Assembly: GCF_028640845.1 (NCBI RefSeq)
Contig: NC_080546.1
Location: 80,307,757-80,371,756 of the forward strand
Length of the DNA: 64,000 nt
Reading direction: 5' to 3'
Source of the DNA: Ahaetulla prasina
Lineage: Eukaryota > Chordata > Lepidosauria > Squamata > Colubridae
This document shows, piece by piece, positions 28,401 through 39,244 of the stretch. Below the pieces are notes generated by a model. It saw only the letters and a list, made by a program, of their open reading frames with translations. It searched no databases and was not told the origin of the DNA. A program made the translations under genes and the position numbers. Position 1 is the stretch's first letter. Each line of letters starts with the position of its first letter.

Positions 28401-30283
28401 AACCGCTGAATTGGCAACCTTTCAGTCAACAAGATCAGCATCTTAGCCACTGAGCCACCGTGTCCCTTATAACTAGACAGTAAACTACTTTAAAAATCTA
28501 TTTTGAATAAGGATGAATGTATTCATCTATCTTTATTTTGTTTGTGTTCATTGGTAAACCATTATTTTTACATTCATGGTCGCTTAATAATTGCACAACT
28601 GCATACAAATAATGACAATTTACATATTATAGTAAGGCTTCTTACTTAAAAAATTAAAGTGATTTAGAATAGAACAGAACAGAATAGAATTCTTTATTGG
28701 CACAAGGAATTTGTCTTGGTGCATATGCTCTCAGTGTACATAAAAGAAAAGATACATTCATCAAGAATCATAAGGTACAACACTTAATGATAGTCATAGG
28801 GTACAAATAAGCAATCAAATCATACTAGGAAACAATATAAATCGTAAGGATACAAGCAACAAAGTTACAGTCATGCAGTCACAAGTGGGAGGAGATGGGT
28901 GATAGGAACGATGAGAAGATTAATAGTAATGCAGACTTAGTAACTAGTTTGACAGTGTTAAGGGAATTATTTGTTTAGCAGAGTGATGGCGTTCGGGAAT
29001 TTATATTATTTATAAATTTATATTATTTCTGTAAAATAATTAAAATATTGTCTCTTACAATATATAATTTTGATACTGCAGGTAGTCCTTGCTTAGTGAC
29101 TGGTTGCTTGATAATAGTTCAAAAATGAAAGAGACCCCCAAAAAGAAAATTAGGATCTATCATCACAGTTATGATTGGTGCCTCCTTTCCAGACACATGA
29201 TTGCATTTTTGGTGCCTGGCAATGGCTTGAATTTATGACTGCAATTTCCATCATTTTTTAGTTGGTTTCTGGTGGGATTTTATCAGCGTCCCACAATAAA
29301 AATGCCAATTCAGAATGGATTTAACACCGGTGTTACTTAATGACCTGGTGACCAGTTATACACTCATCATAAAATTGGTTGCAAAACAGTTAAGGTCACA
29401 TGGTAACCCACTTAATGACTACAATGAATTATGAAAGAAATTCTGGGCTCAACTGTAGTCTTTAAGTGAGGACTACCTGTATTTTAAACTGTGAACAGCC
29501 TTATAATACTCAGAAAGCATGAAGATTGATAATTCTGCTCCACACATTAATTCAGGAAATCCAGAGGCCAGTTAGCGCCAGACTATATTATGAATATATT
29601 TTGCAAGCATCCCAACTCTATAAAGAAGCAGAAAGATTACAATCCAATGATAAGATCTTCTACTCTCTCCCCCTATTGATGTTTAATATTAAGGGATATG
29701 TAATAAGTTAGGAAAGTGTGTCTACTCTTTAAGACTGAACTACATGAAATCTTTCATTGATGCAAGTTGAAAAAGAATCATATGATCTGAAAGCAAGCAG
29801 TTGAATTAACGTTCAGTTCTTCTTGATCCACAGTCCTCATCCATGCATTAAAGCGACATCCTCTTTAAATGTTTCATAAAGTTACAGAAATTGGTATGAG
29901 AACTGCTAAAATAAAAAACAAATCCTCAAGTCCACATAACACTATAGATTCTATGGTTTGCCAACGTTTTTATCTGTGCAAGAATTGAAAGGCATCTTGG
30001 AGGCTAAAAGTAGATAATATTAGAAGAAGACTGTGAAGACTGTTACATGTTCATTGATTTAGACATATTCCTTTCCTAGGACAACTCCATTATCCTAAAT
30101 GGAAGTGTGATGATCAGCGTATCCCGACTGCCAAATTCTTCTCACAAGGAACAATTTAACAATGGTGACTGGGAACGTTACAAACTTTGCATGTGTTCGG
30201 ATGGGACATTATTCCGTATTCCAGTTAAGAGCCGTAATATGGGTTGCCAAACCTCTATCAACCCATGTGGTAATACGTATTAA
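18944..30283 (+). CDS. SGCB: Beta-sarcoglycan, complete, six exons
   Basis: Exons 18944-19000, 22539-22748, 24705-24890, 25332-25523, 27191-27322 and 30080-30283 splice in frame to 326 residues; human beta-sarcoglycan has 318. It is a single-pass type II membrane protein of the sarcoglycan complex, which steadies the dystrophin-glycoprotein complex at the muscle cell membrane. Visible features: an Ala-rich N-terminus (1-19), a charged cytoplasmic stretch with [10 protein letters not shown] and [19 protein letters not shown], a transmembrane helix at about 72-98, then the extracellular part. Three N-glycosylation sequons (N166 NKT, N219 NAT, N266 NGS) and the C-terminal cysteines (C296, C298, C315, C322) sit at the human positions plus eight. 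All introns are GT-AG. The extra eight residues come from the Ala-rich start. No frameshift or missing key residue is seen. Confidence 0.97.
19408..19526 (+). repeat. (AAT)n then (GTT)/(ATT)n
   Basis: Two trinucleotide arrays that split the GC-rich SGCB promoter region into two parts. Confidence 0.95.
19917..19958 (+). repeat. (GTGTT)n
   Basis: About eight pentamer units at the start of the intron-1 satellite. Confidence 0.95.
20973..21165 (+). repeat. Compound TATTA/TATAC/TATTAC microsatellite
   Basis: Three neighbouring, stepwise related repeat types within one satellite unit. Confidence 0.95.
21334..21692. mobile_element. hAT-type MITE in the SGCB intron-1 satellite
   Basis: CAGGGATATCAAACTCG...TTTCACACCCCTG with flanks GTCTATCT/GTCTACGT (6 of 8). 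It interrupts the last unit of the tandem array. Confidence 0.75.
22111..22378. mobile_element. TA-type MITE, internally shortened
   Basis: CGGGTAGTCCTCCACTTACG to AAGGACTACCTG, TA on the left side only. Confidence 0.8.
22539..22748 (+). CDS. SGCB: SGCB exon 2
   Basis: 70 codons between a TTTATAG acceptor and a GTAAGT donor. It encodes [19 protein letters not shown], the conserved juxtamembrane segment and most of the transmembrane helix ([18 protein letters not shown]). A hAT-type MITE begins 65 bp after this exon. Confidence 0.97.
22814..23132. mobile_element. hAT-type MITE, perfect TSD, next to SGCB exon 2
   Basis: CTGGGGTGAAATCC...TTTCACCACTG with identical 8-bp GACAGAAT at 22806-22813 and 23133-23140. 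It begins 65 bp after SGCB exon 2. Confidence 0.92.
23150..23630 (-). mobile_element. Decayed L2/CR1-group LINE C-terminus
   Basis: The minus strand reads [20 protein letters not shown] followed by GYPQDLL, matching the F-K-x-L-x-x-x-Y-K-x-x-N-G-L-A-P motif of L2-group ORF2 C-termini. Frames are broken further on. Confidence 0.65.
23689..23994. mobile_element. hAT-type MITE with internal hairpin
   Basis: CGGGTGAAATGCT...TTTCACCACTG with identical CATTTACA at 23681-23688 and 23995-24002. Inside, an inverted repeat with arms of about 30 bp (CTTTTAAAAGCATTTTT type) spans about 23829-23909. Confidence 0.9.
24116..24521. mobile_element. TA-flanked MITE
   Basis: CAGGTAGTCCTCGACTTACG on the left, degenerate GAGACTATCT on the right, with a (GT)n expansion inside at about 24401-24422. 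Confidence 0.8.
24705..24890 (+). CDS. SGCB: SGCB exon 3
   Basis: 62 codons, TTCTTAG acceptor and GTAAGT donor. It completes the membrane helix ([16 protein letters not shown]) and starts the extracellular domain with [23 protein letters not shown]105 is the first extracellular cysteine. Confidence 0.97.
25332..25523 (+). CDS. SGCB: SGCB exon 4
   Basis: 64 codons, AAAG acceptor and GTATGG donor. It encodes [18 protein letters not shown] (sequon N166), [14 protein letters not shown] and [15 protein letters not shown]. Only scattered conservative differences from mammals. Confidence 0.97.
25902..26256. mobile_element. TA-type MITE
   Basis: CAGGTAATCCTCGACTTACG to TTGAGGACTATCTG, followed by TA. 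Confidence 0.8.
26575..26830 (+). mobile_element. CR1 LINE 3' end
   Basis: Plus-strand CR1 3' portion with the [24 protein letters not shown] remnant and the GGGTTGGACTAGAAAACCTC motif, running straight into a TATTC array. Confidence 0.82.
26825..26896 (+). repeat. (TATTC)n tail of a CR1
   Basis: About 14 pentamer units directly following the CR1 3' end, the same pentamer (AATAG on the other strand) as on the L3/Snake1 elements. Confidence 0.95.
27191..27322 (+). CDS. SGCB: SGCB exon 5
   Basis: 44 codons, TTCTTAG acceptor and GTAAGT donor. It encodes [20 protein letters not shown] (sequon N219) and [19 protein letters not shown], part of the beta-strand-rich sarcoglycan ectodomain. Confidence 0.97.
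27586..27735 (-). mobile_element. L3/Snake1-type LINE 3' fragment with AATAG tail
   Basis: Short 3' end in SGCB intron 5 with four AATAG units and the TTATTGGCCAAGTGTGATTG motif. Confidence 0.85.
28117..28470 (-). mobile_element. Sauria-type SINE with perfect 14-bp TSD
   Basis: On the minus strand it runs from a tRNA-like head (GTGGCTCAGTGGCTAAGATG, B-box-like GGTTCAAATCC) to a BovB-like 3' end (GAGTCGGGAACGACTAGCAC) and an ACCTTTACC tail. Identical 14-bp target duplications AACTAGACAGTAAA flank it at 28103-28116 and 28471-28484. It lies in SGCB intron 5. Confidence 0.9.
28668..28998 (-). mobile_element. L3/Snake1-type LINE 3' fragment
   Basis: Minus-strand copy ending in AATAGAAC/AATAG units, lacking the GGCCAAGTG part of the terminal motif. 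It reaches to the TTTGTTTAGCAGAGTGATGG stretch near the ORF2 stop. Confidence 0.82.
29079..29479. mobile_element. TA-type MITE
   Basis: CAGGTAGTCCTTGCTTAG to GTGAGGACTACCTG-TA, in SGCB intron 5. Confidence 0.8.
29792..30031. repeat. Direct repeat copy 1, just before SGCB exon 6
   Basis: About 240 bp, repeated at 32652-32903 with roughly 85-90 percent identity by eye. Shared stretches include AAATTGGTATGAGAACTG and GGCTAAAAGTAGATAATATT. Not a repeat family I recognise. Confidence 0.85.
30080..30283 (+). CDS. SGCB: SGCB exon 6 with stop codon
   Basis: 67 codons plus TAA, after a TTCCTAG acceptor. It encodes [11 protein letters not shown] (sequon N266) and the Cys-rich end [25 protein letters not shown] roughly 240-bp direct repeat flanks this exon (29792-30031 and 32652-32903). 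Confidence 0.97.
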   Translation, partial: DNSIILNGSVMISVSRLPNSSHKEQFNNGDWERYKLCMCSDGTLFRIPVKSRNMGCQTSINPCGNTY

Positions 30284-30883
30284 AGGCGAATGTGGAAACT
30301 ATGGAAAGAAAAATCACTATATTTAAGTTCAAGCCACTGCATGTTTGCAAGGATGTTTTTAGTTATTTATAGAAATGAAGCCCTTCTCACACACCAGTCT
30401 CCACATGTAGCACCGTTGATTAGGCCCATCATGTTTTAAGGTATGTTCCTTGCTGCGTAGAAGTGCATTTTAGTAAGGCAGTTAAATAAAAATGCAGAAT
30501 GTACTTCAGGGTATTGTAGAATAAAAATTACCAAATAGGCCTATGTATGTTTCAAAAATACTTTGGAAGAATTGTTTTGGAGTTTGCCAAGGGAAGCATC
30601 CTTCCGCTGATTTGTTAATATGGCCTCTAGAGCTGTTGGCAAAGACCTCCTGTGACATGAATACGTAATTCATTTTTGTTTCTGGTACTTTTACCTTTGC
30701 AAATGTGTATTTCTCAGACATTATACTTAGACCTTTATTTGGTCCCATTATATTGAGGCATCTGTTTTTTGAAAGTTAGATGCACTGAATTCCATGTTCT
30801 AATATTGGCTGGGGAATTCAAGTCATTCTGGAAACTGATTATGGAAACAGAGTGGTTGAGCAGCTGCAGGTTGTTGGACTATC

Positions 30884-31112
30884 AAAACTCTGGTGGTGCA
30901 GTGGGTAGAATGCATTACTGTAGGGTAATTCTGATGACTGACAGCAGTTTGGCAGTTCTATTCCCACTGGCTCAAGATTGACTCAGCCTTCCCTCCTTCC
31001 GAGGTGGGTAAAATGAGGACCCAGATTGTTGGGGGCAAGATGCGGACTCTGTAACCCGCTTAGAGAGGGGCTGTGAAGCGGTATATGTCTAAGCTGTATT
31101 GCTATTGCTCTG
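30884..31112 (+). mobile_element. tRNA-derived SINE, GCTATT-tailed family
   Basis: Head GGTGGTGCAGTGGGTAGAAT, body TCAGCCTTCCCTCCTTCCGA and GGGTAAAATGAGGACCCAG, tail GTATTGCTATTGCT. It lies in the SGCB 3' UTR region. Confidence 0.8.
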
Positions 31113-32651
31113 CTTCTACCAAGTTAAAAAATCAAGTTTTTTCCAAGTAGTACTTTGAATAGTTCGAGTTTGGCAAAACTCATAGGATTATTAACCTGTG
31201 TTTCTGCCCAAACAGCCGTTGGTTCATTTTGAAAAATATCCCAGTTTAGAATGTTTTAAGTCTTTTGGTTTGTCAGTTTCTTAGGCATGGCATTTGAAAA
31301 TGCTTCTGGCAGAGGTCCCATGAAAACCGAAGAAAATTAAAAACATTTTAAGGCCGGCTTGTGAGAGTGCATGAAAATACACTTTTTTTACTGCAGATAA
31401 AATTCTGCTTTATTGCCAATTGAGATTGAGCAGTTTGAAGGTACCTTCTCTGCTTATGTTGCGTCCTTCTTCACTCGGTCTTTCCATCCCCAGCTTGTTT
31501 TGAAATGGGATAGTCAATGGAAGGTCACGAATGAGAAGCTAGCCACAAAGCATCATCTGCAACTTAAACACTATGCTTAATAGGCAAACTGAAGGAACAG
31601 TGGCTGCAATTTTACTTTATAAGCACTGAATGCTGCTGCTGCAGGAACAGAGGGAGGAGATGTAGCTGTGTACCTAAGCAAGGCACAGAAATGTGGAGTA
31701 TTTAAAACTGCTAGACCAAAGCTACTGTTACTTCAAATATAGCAGGACATCTTTAGCAAGCAGTAGAATTCAAGTATTCGTACTGTTATCTATATATGCA
31801 TTTCTGAAGGGATCAGACCTCTGTTTGTTTCTATCAAGTGGTGCAGATGGTAGAAAAAAAGCCTTGGTCTCAATAACTACGTTTTGCTAAATATTAAAGC
31901 GTCCTTTTCCCCAGTCAGTTTCTATAGAGAGAATACGTTGAAAGTTGTTGGTAAGGTAACGGATACTAGATATCTAGACTTTGGTGCTTAGGCTGACATA
32001 TTGGAAGAAATTGTCATTGGGAACCGATTATTACGGAAATCGGATTGCTGCTAGACTGTCCAATGCCAGTGCTTGAAATGAGCAGTTGGTAAGGGCAACA
32101 GTACGCAGGGAATTGTGATCTGCTTGTAGAGGGGAGAAGCGATAAATGGAAATGTGGTGCAATAAAATGATGCTAGACAATTTGCAGTTTTAATGGAGTT
32201 CACAGAGAACGTTTTAATTTATAGTTTCACATATTTTGTGGCATGGAATTAAGTCTTGTGAGCAATTCTCTGCCCGATTCTTAGCTCTGTGGCCCTATTG
32301 TTTTGCAGCAGTATTAGTACACCCAGAGTCACTGAGAGCAAGTAGGCAGTCATATAAATTTTCTTAAATTAACAAAATTAACATGGGCAAATAAATTTAT
32401 TGAGCACCACATCTGCTATGTTCTACTGTTGTAGTTTAATTTAACCCTAATTTAATTGTAAGCCACCCTGCTGGGCTCCTCCAGAGGAGCAGTACCAAAT
32501 AGAAATTGTAATAGTGTTGTTGATGTCCGTTATTTTGAAATCTGGGTGGTGTTGTTTTTACTTGATTACAGAGTTAATTTTAATTGGAATACTGTTAGTA
32601 TATACTTGCACGCCATGCAGGGAAGAAACAAAAATTAGTATTCCAATGTTA

Positions 32652-32903
32652 CGCAAGCGCTTGAATTAATGTTCAGTTCTTCTCGACCCATAGTCCTCAT
32701 CCATGCCTTAAAGCTATATCCTGTTTAAATGTTTCATAAAATTACAGAAATTGGTATGAGAACTGTTAAAATAAAAAATAAACCAATCCTCAAATCCACA
32801 TAACACTAGAGGTGCTTCTGTTCTATGTTTTGCAATCATTTTTATCTATGGAAGAATTTAAAGGCATCTCAGAGGCTAAAAGTAGATAATATTAAAAGAA
32901 GAA
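32652..32903. repeat. Direct repeat copy 2, in SGCB 3' UTR region
   Basis: Partner of 29792-30031, about 2.9 kb away, with the last SGCB exon in between. Confidence 0.85.
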
Positions 32904-33312
32904 AAGTTGAAAGCCTCAAGATCTTTAAAACTGTTAAAAATACAGTGTTAAAGTTTCAAAGCATTTTAAATGCAAGTTTATTGTTCCATGATTAACTCAT
33001 TTCCTAACATATGAAAAACTGTATTTAGAGGAGTATTTTGTTACGGACTGTATTAATGCAGGGTTTCTGAAGTCCAGATGTCTTAAAGTTGCCAAGGTTA
33101 AGAAACAGTGCTTTAATGTCACAATGGAAATTTAAGTTTAACAACAAAAATGTTAACCACAGAAATGGTATCTGCCACTAAGCTTTGACAAATTCTAATA
33201 TTTGATGTTGGATATCTTAATTGTTTTGTATTTAATTGTTCATAATTACATTTTAACGTATTATACATGTAGATAATGATTTCCCTTAAAAGGGTGCTTT
33301 CAAATATGAATA

Positions 33313-33674
33313 GATAGTCCTTGAATTATGCCCACAGTTGAGCCCAAAATTTCTATTGCTAAGGGACAGTCGGTAAATGAGTTTTGCTCCATTTTATGAT
33401 CTTTCTTGCCACAGTTGTTAAATGAATCACTGGTTGTTAAATTAGTAACACAGCTTTTAAGTGAATCTGGCTTCCCCACTGATGTTGCTTGTCAAAAGAT
33501 CACAACACTGCAACTGTCAAAAACGAGTTGCTAAGTGTCCAAATTTTGATCACGTGACCGTTGGGATTCGGCAGTGGTTGTTAAATGTGAAAACTAGTCA
33601 TATGTCACTTTTTTTCAGTGCTGTTGTGACTTTGAACAGTCACTAAACGAATAGTTGTAAGTCAAGACTTCCTG
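33313..33674. mobile_element. TA-flanked MITE in SGCB 3' UTR region
   Basis: TA-GATAGTCCTTGAATTATG on the left and AAGACTTCCTG-TA on the right; diverged. Confidence 0.75.
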
Positions 33675-34883
33675 TATATGAAGTATTTGAAATATTTAGC
33701 TCAGCAATGGGATATACTTCTCATCAAAATTCACAGGATATATGTGGGAATATATAAACATGTCAAGGTTTGCTTTTGATTAGACTAATACATTTTAAAA
33801 TTATTATTAATTTGGTCTTATGGGTTCAACAGGCCATATGAAACAAAAACGAATTGCAGTTAAGATTTTGAAAGAAACTTTTGGGTCCCAGATATTTACA
33901 AAGGAAAAATAAAGTGACTGGTTTGCTGTGCCAGGTTCTAATATTTAATACTGGATTCATAAGACATATAATCTCCTTATTAAACCAATGTGCAGTACTA
34001 ATAAAAAGCCCATACATATATTGAACATTTTCTCAGCAGGGTATTGAAGTACTTCACAACAGTGTACTGTTGTGAGGATTGGATGAATAGGAATGCTCAA
34101 GTGTTTCAGAATGAAGAGTGTAACAACCGCATCTGTCTGAGTCTCATTAAAGCAACTGTGCCTATTCCCAGGTTTTAGGCAATTGCAGAAGTCTCCTCCA
34201 AAGTTTCCTAACTGCAGCTGAGTGAACTGGGAAACAGATATAGCTGCTTTAACACTCCTATGAAGTTCTATTAAGTTCTGAGGTAACTCTTCTAAATTTA
34301 ATCTTCAGATTTATAGGATAAATTCTTCCTCATGCTTTTGTGGGGGAGGACATTGGCCAGGCATTAATGGGATCAGCTGTTTTAATGAAATATTGTGATT
34401 GAAACATTATACATTGCTACATCCTATTCATTTTAAATCTTGGAGCATATGGTAGAGGAATATTTTTGCTGTTTTGCAGCGTTATACTGACAGCTTAGAA
34501 TGAGTGTTAATATTCCAATTAACTTAAAGCTTCTGGTCTTATTATTCAAATCAATAGGCACATAATAGATAACAGAACAAAATTCAGAATCTTTTTGATA
34601 TGATTAATGGTATTTAATAAATAATATTCAGTTAAAAATTAAACTGAATGATCATCATTTACCAATTTATTTTTCTACTGTGGTGCTGTTCTTATTTGAG
34701 GTTTGCTACTAATAATTTATATAAAATGGATTAATTTAATTGTTAAACTGCGCTATGTTGTGTATGTTTTAAAGCAGGGTTTTTAAAGACTGCATTTATG
34801 CCTTAGATTTCATCATGTCACTGAAGTTTGGATTTCCAAGTGCCAAAGGAAGTCCTCCAGTGTATTTGCAAAATGTCCATTTA

Positions 34884-34889
34884 AATAAA
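34884..34889 (+). terminator. SGCB: Possible distal SGCB polyadenylation signal
   Basis: AATAAA at the end of mostly unique sequence after the SGCB stop, about 4.6 kb downstream, in line with the long SGCB 3' UTR of mammals. A proximal AATAAA lies at 30485-30490. Confidence 0.4.
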
Positions 34890-35212
34890 CAATATAAATT
34901 GATCTGTTTTGTTTCTTAACTCTGAATTGCCCCCAAAGTTGTGGTACATGGGGATGTACGTAGCTCTAAAACGATTCTCTCTTCCAACTACCCATGTCCT
35001 GTGTAATAACAGTGTTCTGTTATGTAGCTGCTGAAACATTACTCATGAGTCAGAAGCATTCGGAACACAAAGCAGATTTAGCTTGTGATCTTCAAATTAC
35101 ATCCTATATAGGTACCTTGGGATTGACCAATTCCTGCTCTCTCCTTGGGCAAAATGAGCTGGCATAGACAGCTGTAGGCACAACACACATATCCCTAGAG
35201 TAATATATATTT

Positions 35213-35328
35213 TTTTCAAACTTGGAAGGTTTAAGATGTATGGGCTTCAACTCCTGGAAGTGGCTGGGGAATTCTGGGAACTGAAGTCCACACGTTGGGA
35301 CTTTGCAGTTGCCAAGTTTCAAAAACGA
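35213..35328. mobile_element. Decayed palindromic hAT MITE between gene 3' ends
   Basis: The core (GGCTTCAACTCCTGG...CTGAAGTCCACACG) is recognisable but both termini are lost. It lies between the probable ends of SGCB and DCUN1D4. Confidence 0.65.
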
Positions 35329-35369
35329 TTTTTTTTTTAAATGCATGTTTATCAAGACTGAATCAAGTT

Positions 35370-35375
35370 TTTATT
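35370..35375 (-). terminator. DCUN1D4: Possible DCUN1D4 polyadenylation signal
   Basis: AATAAA on the minus strand about 3.8 kb after the DCUN1D4 stop. Between it and the stop the sequence is mostly unique apart from one SINE. Confidence 0.4.
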
Positions 35376-37682
35376 AGCGAGATAGTATAATTTGTACACA
35401 ACTACACTATCAAATTCCAAGGAGGTAACACAACTGCAGTAAGCCAAAGTGCACCCTTCAGGTATGCCATATGGAAATTTTAAAGAAAAAAAAGCAGATA
35501 AACTGCATCTGTCACAACAGGGTGTTACAGAACACATTTTTTTTAGTTTCCAAGAAAGTCAGTGCAAATCAGTAAAGTAACTTTTCATTTACACAACCAT
35601 CTGAGGAGGACAAAGTTTAAGGCTATCAGTAGGTATTTAACACTTGCCATTTACTCAGACACAAACCAGATCTTTATTATTGATTATGAAGCACTTAAGA
35701 ATCTGTAATTAAATATTACCAAATATTTAAGTATTGTTAGAAGTTCTCCCATTATGAATTCAACAACATTATTATATGCTGGTTTCTCTAAAAGCGATAA
35801 GGGGGGGAAAAGTGCCAATACTTAAGAGAGTAGGAGAAAATTTTACAACAAGCACAGAATTAAAACGATAAATGTGTGTATGTAGTAAAAAATATCTGAA
35901 GTCTCAGCATGAGACTGATATGAATTGTTTAAAAAGGAAAGCAGGAAACTATTCACGTTTAATTAAATGCTTTATGTAAATTTATATATAGTAAATTTAT
36001 GGAACGCTTTCACAATTTTGTTCCTCACATTTACAAAAAGCACAGATCATTTGGTTTTGTACAAACCAAAGTTTTCAGATGGTTACATTTTCAGTATTCA
36101 ATTTGAATTTATCTGACCCGAACCCAAAAAGAAAATGGTAAAAATAATAGTAGGTATTAGAATTGATAATACCATTTCTGATCCTGAAAGGTAAAAAGCA
36201 TAAAAGATTCATCAGTCTTTGGTACTGGACAATATACAGTCTTATTATGGGACATTCGACCATTCATGTATGTTTATTCACTTGGTCATTTAAAAAGCTT
36301 ATCTTTTAAGAATTTCACATTAGAATAATGCACACACATCTTGCTAGCATTTCTATAGAAAAGATATTTTCAGCTTTAACCAATTGAACATACGGCCTTT
36401 TTTGCCTTTAACAACAACAAAATCAATCATACTATTTTAAAAGATGCCAAAAATTCAAAATGTATGAAAAACGAACAACTTTAATTAACTTTACTCGGAC
36501 AGCATTACGTAACAGTTCTCCAGAAATGCCATCCCCCCCCCACAAACACAAGGAATCAGGGCTATTCTGAGCATGATTGGTTAAATAAGGTCAGAATTTC
36601 AAAAACTCAAAAAATACAATTCTGACCCATATACCAAGAGGATCTTTCTCTCATTTTCCTTTGTATATCACACAAGTTGTGAGCAGAGTGTCCTTAATAA
36701 TTACGTTTTAGATGAGCCTGCTTTTAGAGGCAAGGCCAATTCTGGGTGTGGGTGTGTATGATTGTTGAGAGCAAAAGTCTCTTGATCAACTTTGTAATAG
36801 GAGTCATAAATAGATAAACAGAAGAGGCCTGTCACGGACAAAGGAAAACGGACTGCAGTTTCTGCCCCTTGGCCATTATTTAACTGAACCCAATGGATCC
36901 TTCATTTTTAAATGGAAGACAGTACAATTTTGAAGCTGTCCTTTCTTGCTCTCTACCACTTGATCAGGTGTTTTTGCTTTATATACTAATATTCACATGT
37001 AAATAGAAAAAGTGAGAATCAGTCCCAAGAATGAACTAGACACAAGTTTGTTAACCTTATACTTTTCTTTATCAAAACTAGATCTCATAAAGTTCTTTGG
37101 CTGTTACCTTTATTACTGAAAGTCCTTTTATGTCTCAACAAAATTAGCCTGTAATCTAGTATTTGTATCTTCCCAGTTGGATAGTTATCAAGTTTTGACT
37201 ATGGCTATACTAAATAGTAACGTAGCTCAGGAGGTATTGGAGGGAGCACACACTGGCTCATGGTATTACCTGCCTGTTGTCAACAGAGATTGGCACAGCC
37301 AACTTCCAGCACTACTTTTTTTTGGGGGGGGGGAATGGACAACAGAAATGATAGCCTGTGAAAAGTCCATCTAAGTACTGTAACTGCGTCCATTTCCAGT
37401 CTTACTACCTGGTCAACAGATTGTGTAGCTCTGCCCTATTCATTAAAAAAAAAAAGCGCCATTTCAACAGCTCCTGTTCTGGGCAGAATTTATATTTGCA
37501 TGTGGATCTCTTTGGATTCCAGTCCTTTATTTTTCTTATTTTGTTTCTTTAGAAGTAACCCAATCCTAAAGAAGCTATACGTGTTTATGATATACATGAT
37601 TTTTTTTCTTTAAAAATACCTTCAGAACTTTGAAAATAAAAATAAGTGGTTTGTACTAATTTGTTTTTTAAGCTTAATTTGG

Positions 37683-37929
37683 ATGAGCCATGGTGGTGCA
37701 GTGGTTAGAGTGCAGTACTGCAAGCTACTTCTGCTGACTGCTGACTGACTGCAATTTGGCAGTTCAAATCTCACCAGGCTCAAGGTTGACTCAGCCTTCC
37801 ATCCTTCCAAGGTGGGTAAAATGGGGACCCAGATTGTTGGGGGCAATAGGCTGATTCTGTAAACCACTTAGAGAGGGCTATAAAGCACTGTAAAGCGGTA
37901 TATAAGTCTAAGTGCTATTGCTATTGCTA
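37683..37929 (+). mobile_element. tRNA-derived SINE, GCTATT-tailed family
   Basis: Same family as 30884-31112, in the DCUN1D4 3' UTR region in antisense orientation; B-box-like CAGTTCAAATCTC and tail GTGCTATTGCTATTGC are clear. Confidence 0.83.
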
Positions 37930-39188
37930 ATTTATATTCCTAAATTCTGAATGTTCATGTAGCTTTAACTTTCTGTAAAAGAAAAGGCAAGCTCATGTTT
38001 TATTGCACATTTCACAATGAACTCTTGGTTGATTGAACAAAGACCAATGGATTTTTGAATGCATTTTCAATAAGTCTATAAGCTACCTTAGTAAAAAAAA
38101 AATATAGAAATATACATTGAACTGTATTATGAAGACTGATGAAAAGGTGACACAGGAAGTTACTTCATTCATCTACTTCTTTGAACTTTCCAGTCCAAAC
38201 AGATAAAATGATCCCAAATAAATAGTGATACTGCTTGATTAGATGTTACTTGTAATTGGCATTTTGCCAGGAAATTCAATCCCTGGAACATAAACGCAGC
38301 CATGCCGAGTTTTCAAGCTAAGCTTTGATTCCAGTCTCTGAAATACATTCATACATTTAGGCTGTGTTTTGAAGCAAGACTTCATTCTGTCTTTATCCAA
38401 ATCATCAAAACACTCTGGGAACAAGAATAACAGTAAAATAAAAGAATATGCCAAGTTATAAGTCTAAAACCCTTTTTAATCGGATGTTTAATTCAATCAC
38501 CTGTACCTCTTAGCAAACTACAGCATCTGACTATTAGGAAATCAGCATTATCACCAAATGGAAGTTACTATGGCATCTACAACTCTGTTCAAGCTGTAAC
38601 GATTTATGGAGTTTCAATTAAAATGGTAGCCAATAATTGCTTATTAAATAAAAATGAAGCTGGGCACTGGCAAGGAAACCATACCACAAGATTTTCTTTC
38701 AAAAACTGGCATCCAAAAACAACTATTACTATACTAGCAATAGTTCTACCTAGGCAAACCCCTCCCTCCCCCCCCATCACTTTCCCTGAAATGCTATGCC
38801 CGAGACCAAGTCAATTAAAAATTAAGTTACATGGTTACTTGAATGCGACAAAATTATTTTTATAATACCTTTCCTGCTGAAATCATTCCTAGATGAAGCT
38901 TTTTTTTTTTTATACACATATACAAAGTTTAGACAGCAATATTCACATTAGTCACAGTGAGGATGCTGGCAAGTTCACCATCTGTAGCGTAGAGACAAAA
39001 TGCAGAGCATGGTACACAGCAAGCAGAGTTGGCTTGTTAAACAGCAAACACCCAAAAAAATCCCTGAAAATGGGATACAGTGCAGGAAAAGCCGCATGCG
39101 CTTTATATACAAAGAGAAGTTTATGGCTAATGGTTGACATTAACTGTAGTAACAAAGGCTCTTGAGCAGCTGTGCATAGTTAAAATTC

Positions 39189-39244
39189 CTATGTCATTTG
39201 TTTCTCTTTATACCACTCCACAAATTCATCCAGCAACACTGGCC
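39189..39244 (-). CDS. DCUN1D4: DCUN1D4 coding exon 11 with stop
   Basis: 56 nt, CTTTAAG acceptor, encoding [17 protein letters not shown] and a TAG stop (39189-39191). Confidence 0.96.

Larger units (their letters stand above)
30284..34910 (+). other. SGCB: Probable SGCB 3' UTR
   Basis: No exon of another gene is seen. It holds a SINE (30884-31112), the second copy of the direct repeat, and a TA-type MITE (33313-33674); the rest is AT-rich unique sequence. Confidence 0.5.
35350..39188 (-). other. DCUN1D4: Probable DCUN1D4 3' UTR
   Basis: Unique AT-rich sequence following the stop codon, interrupted by one SINE at 37683-37929. No LRRC66-like leucine-rich repeat frame is visible. Confidence 0.5.
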
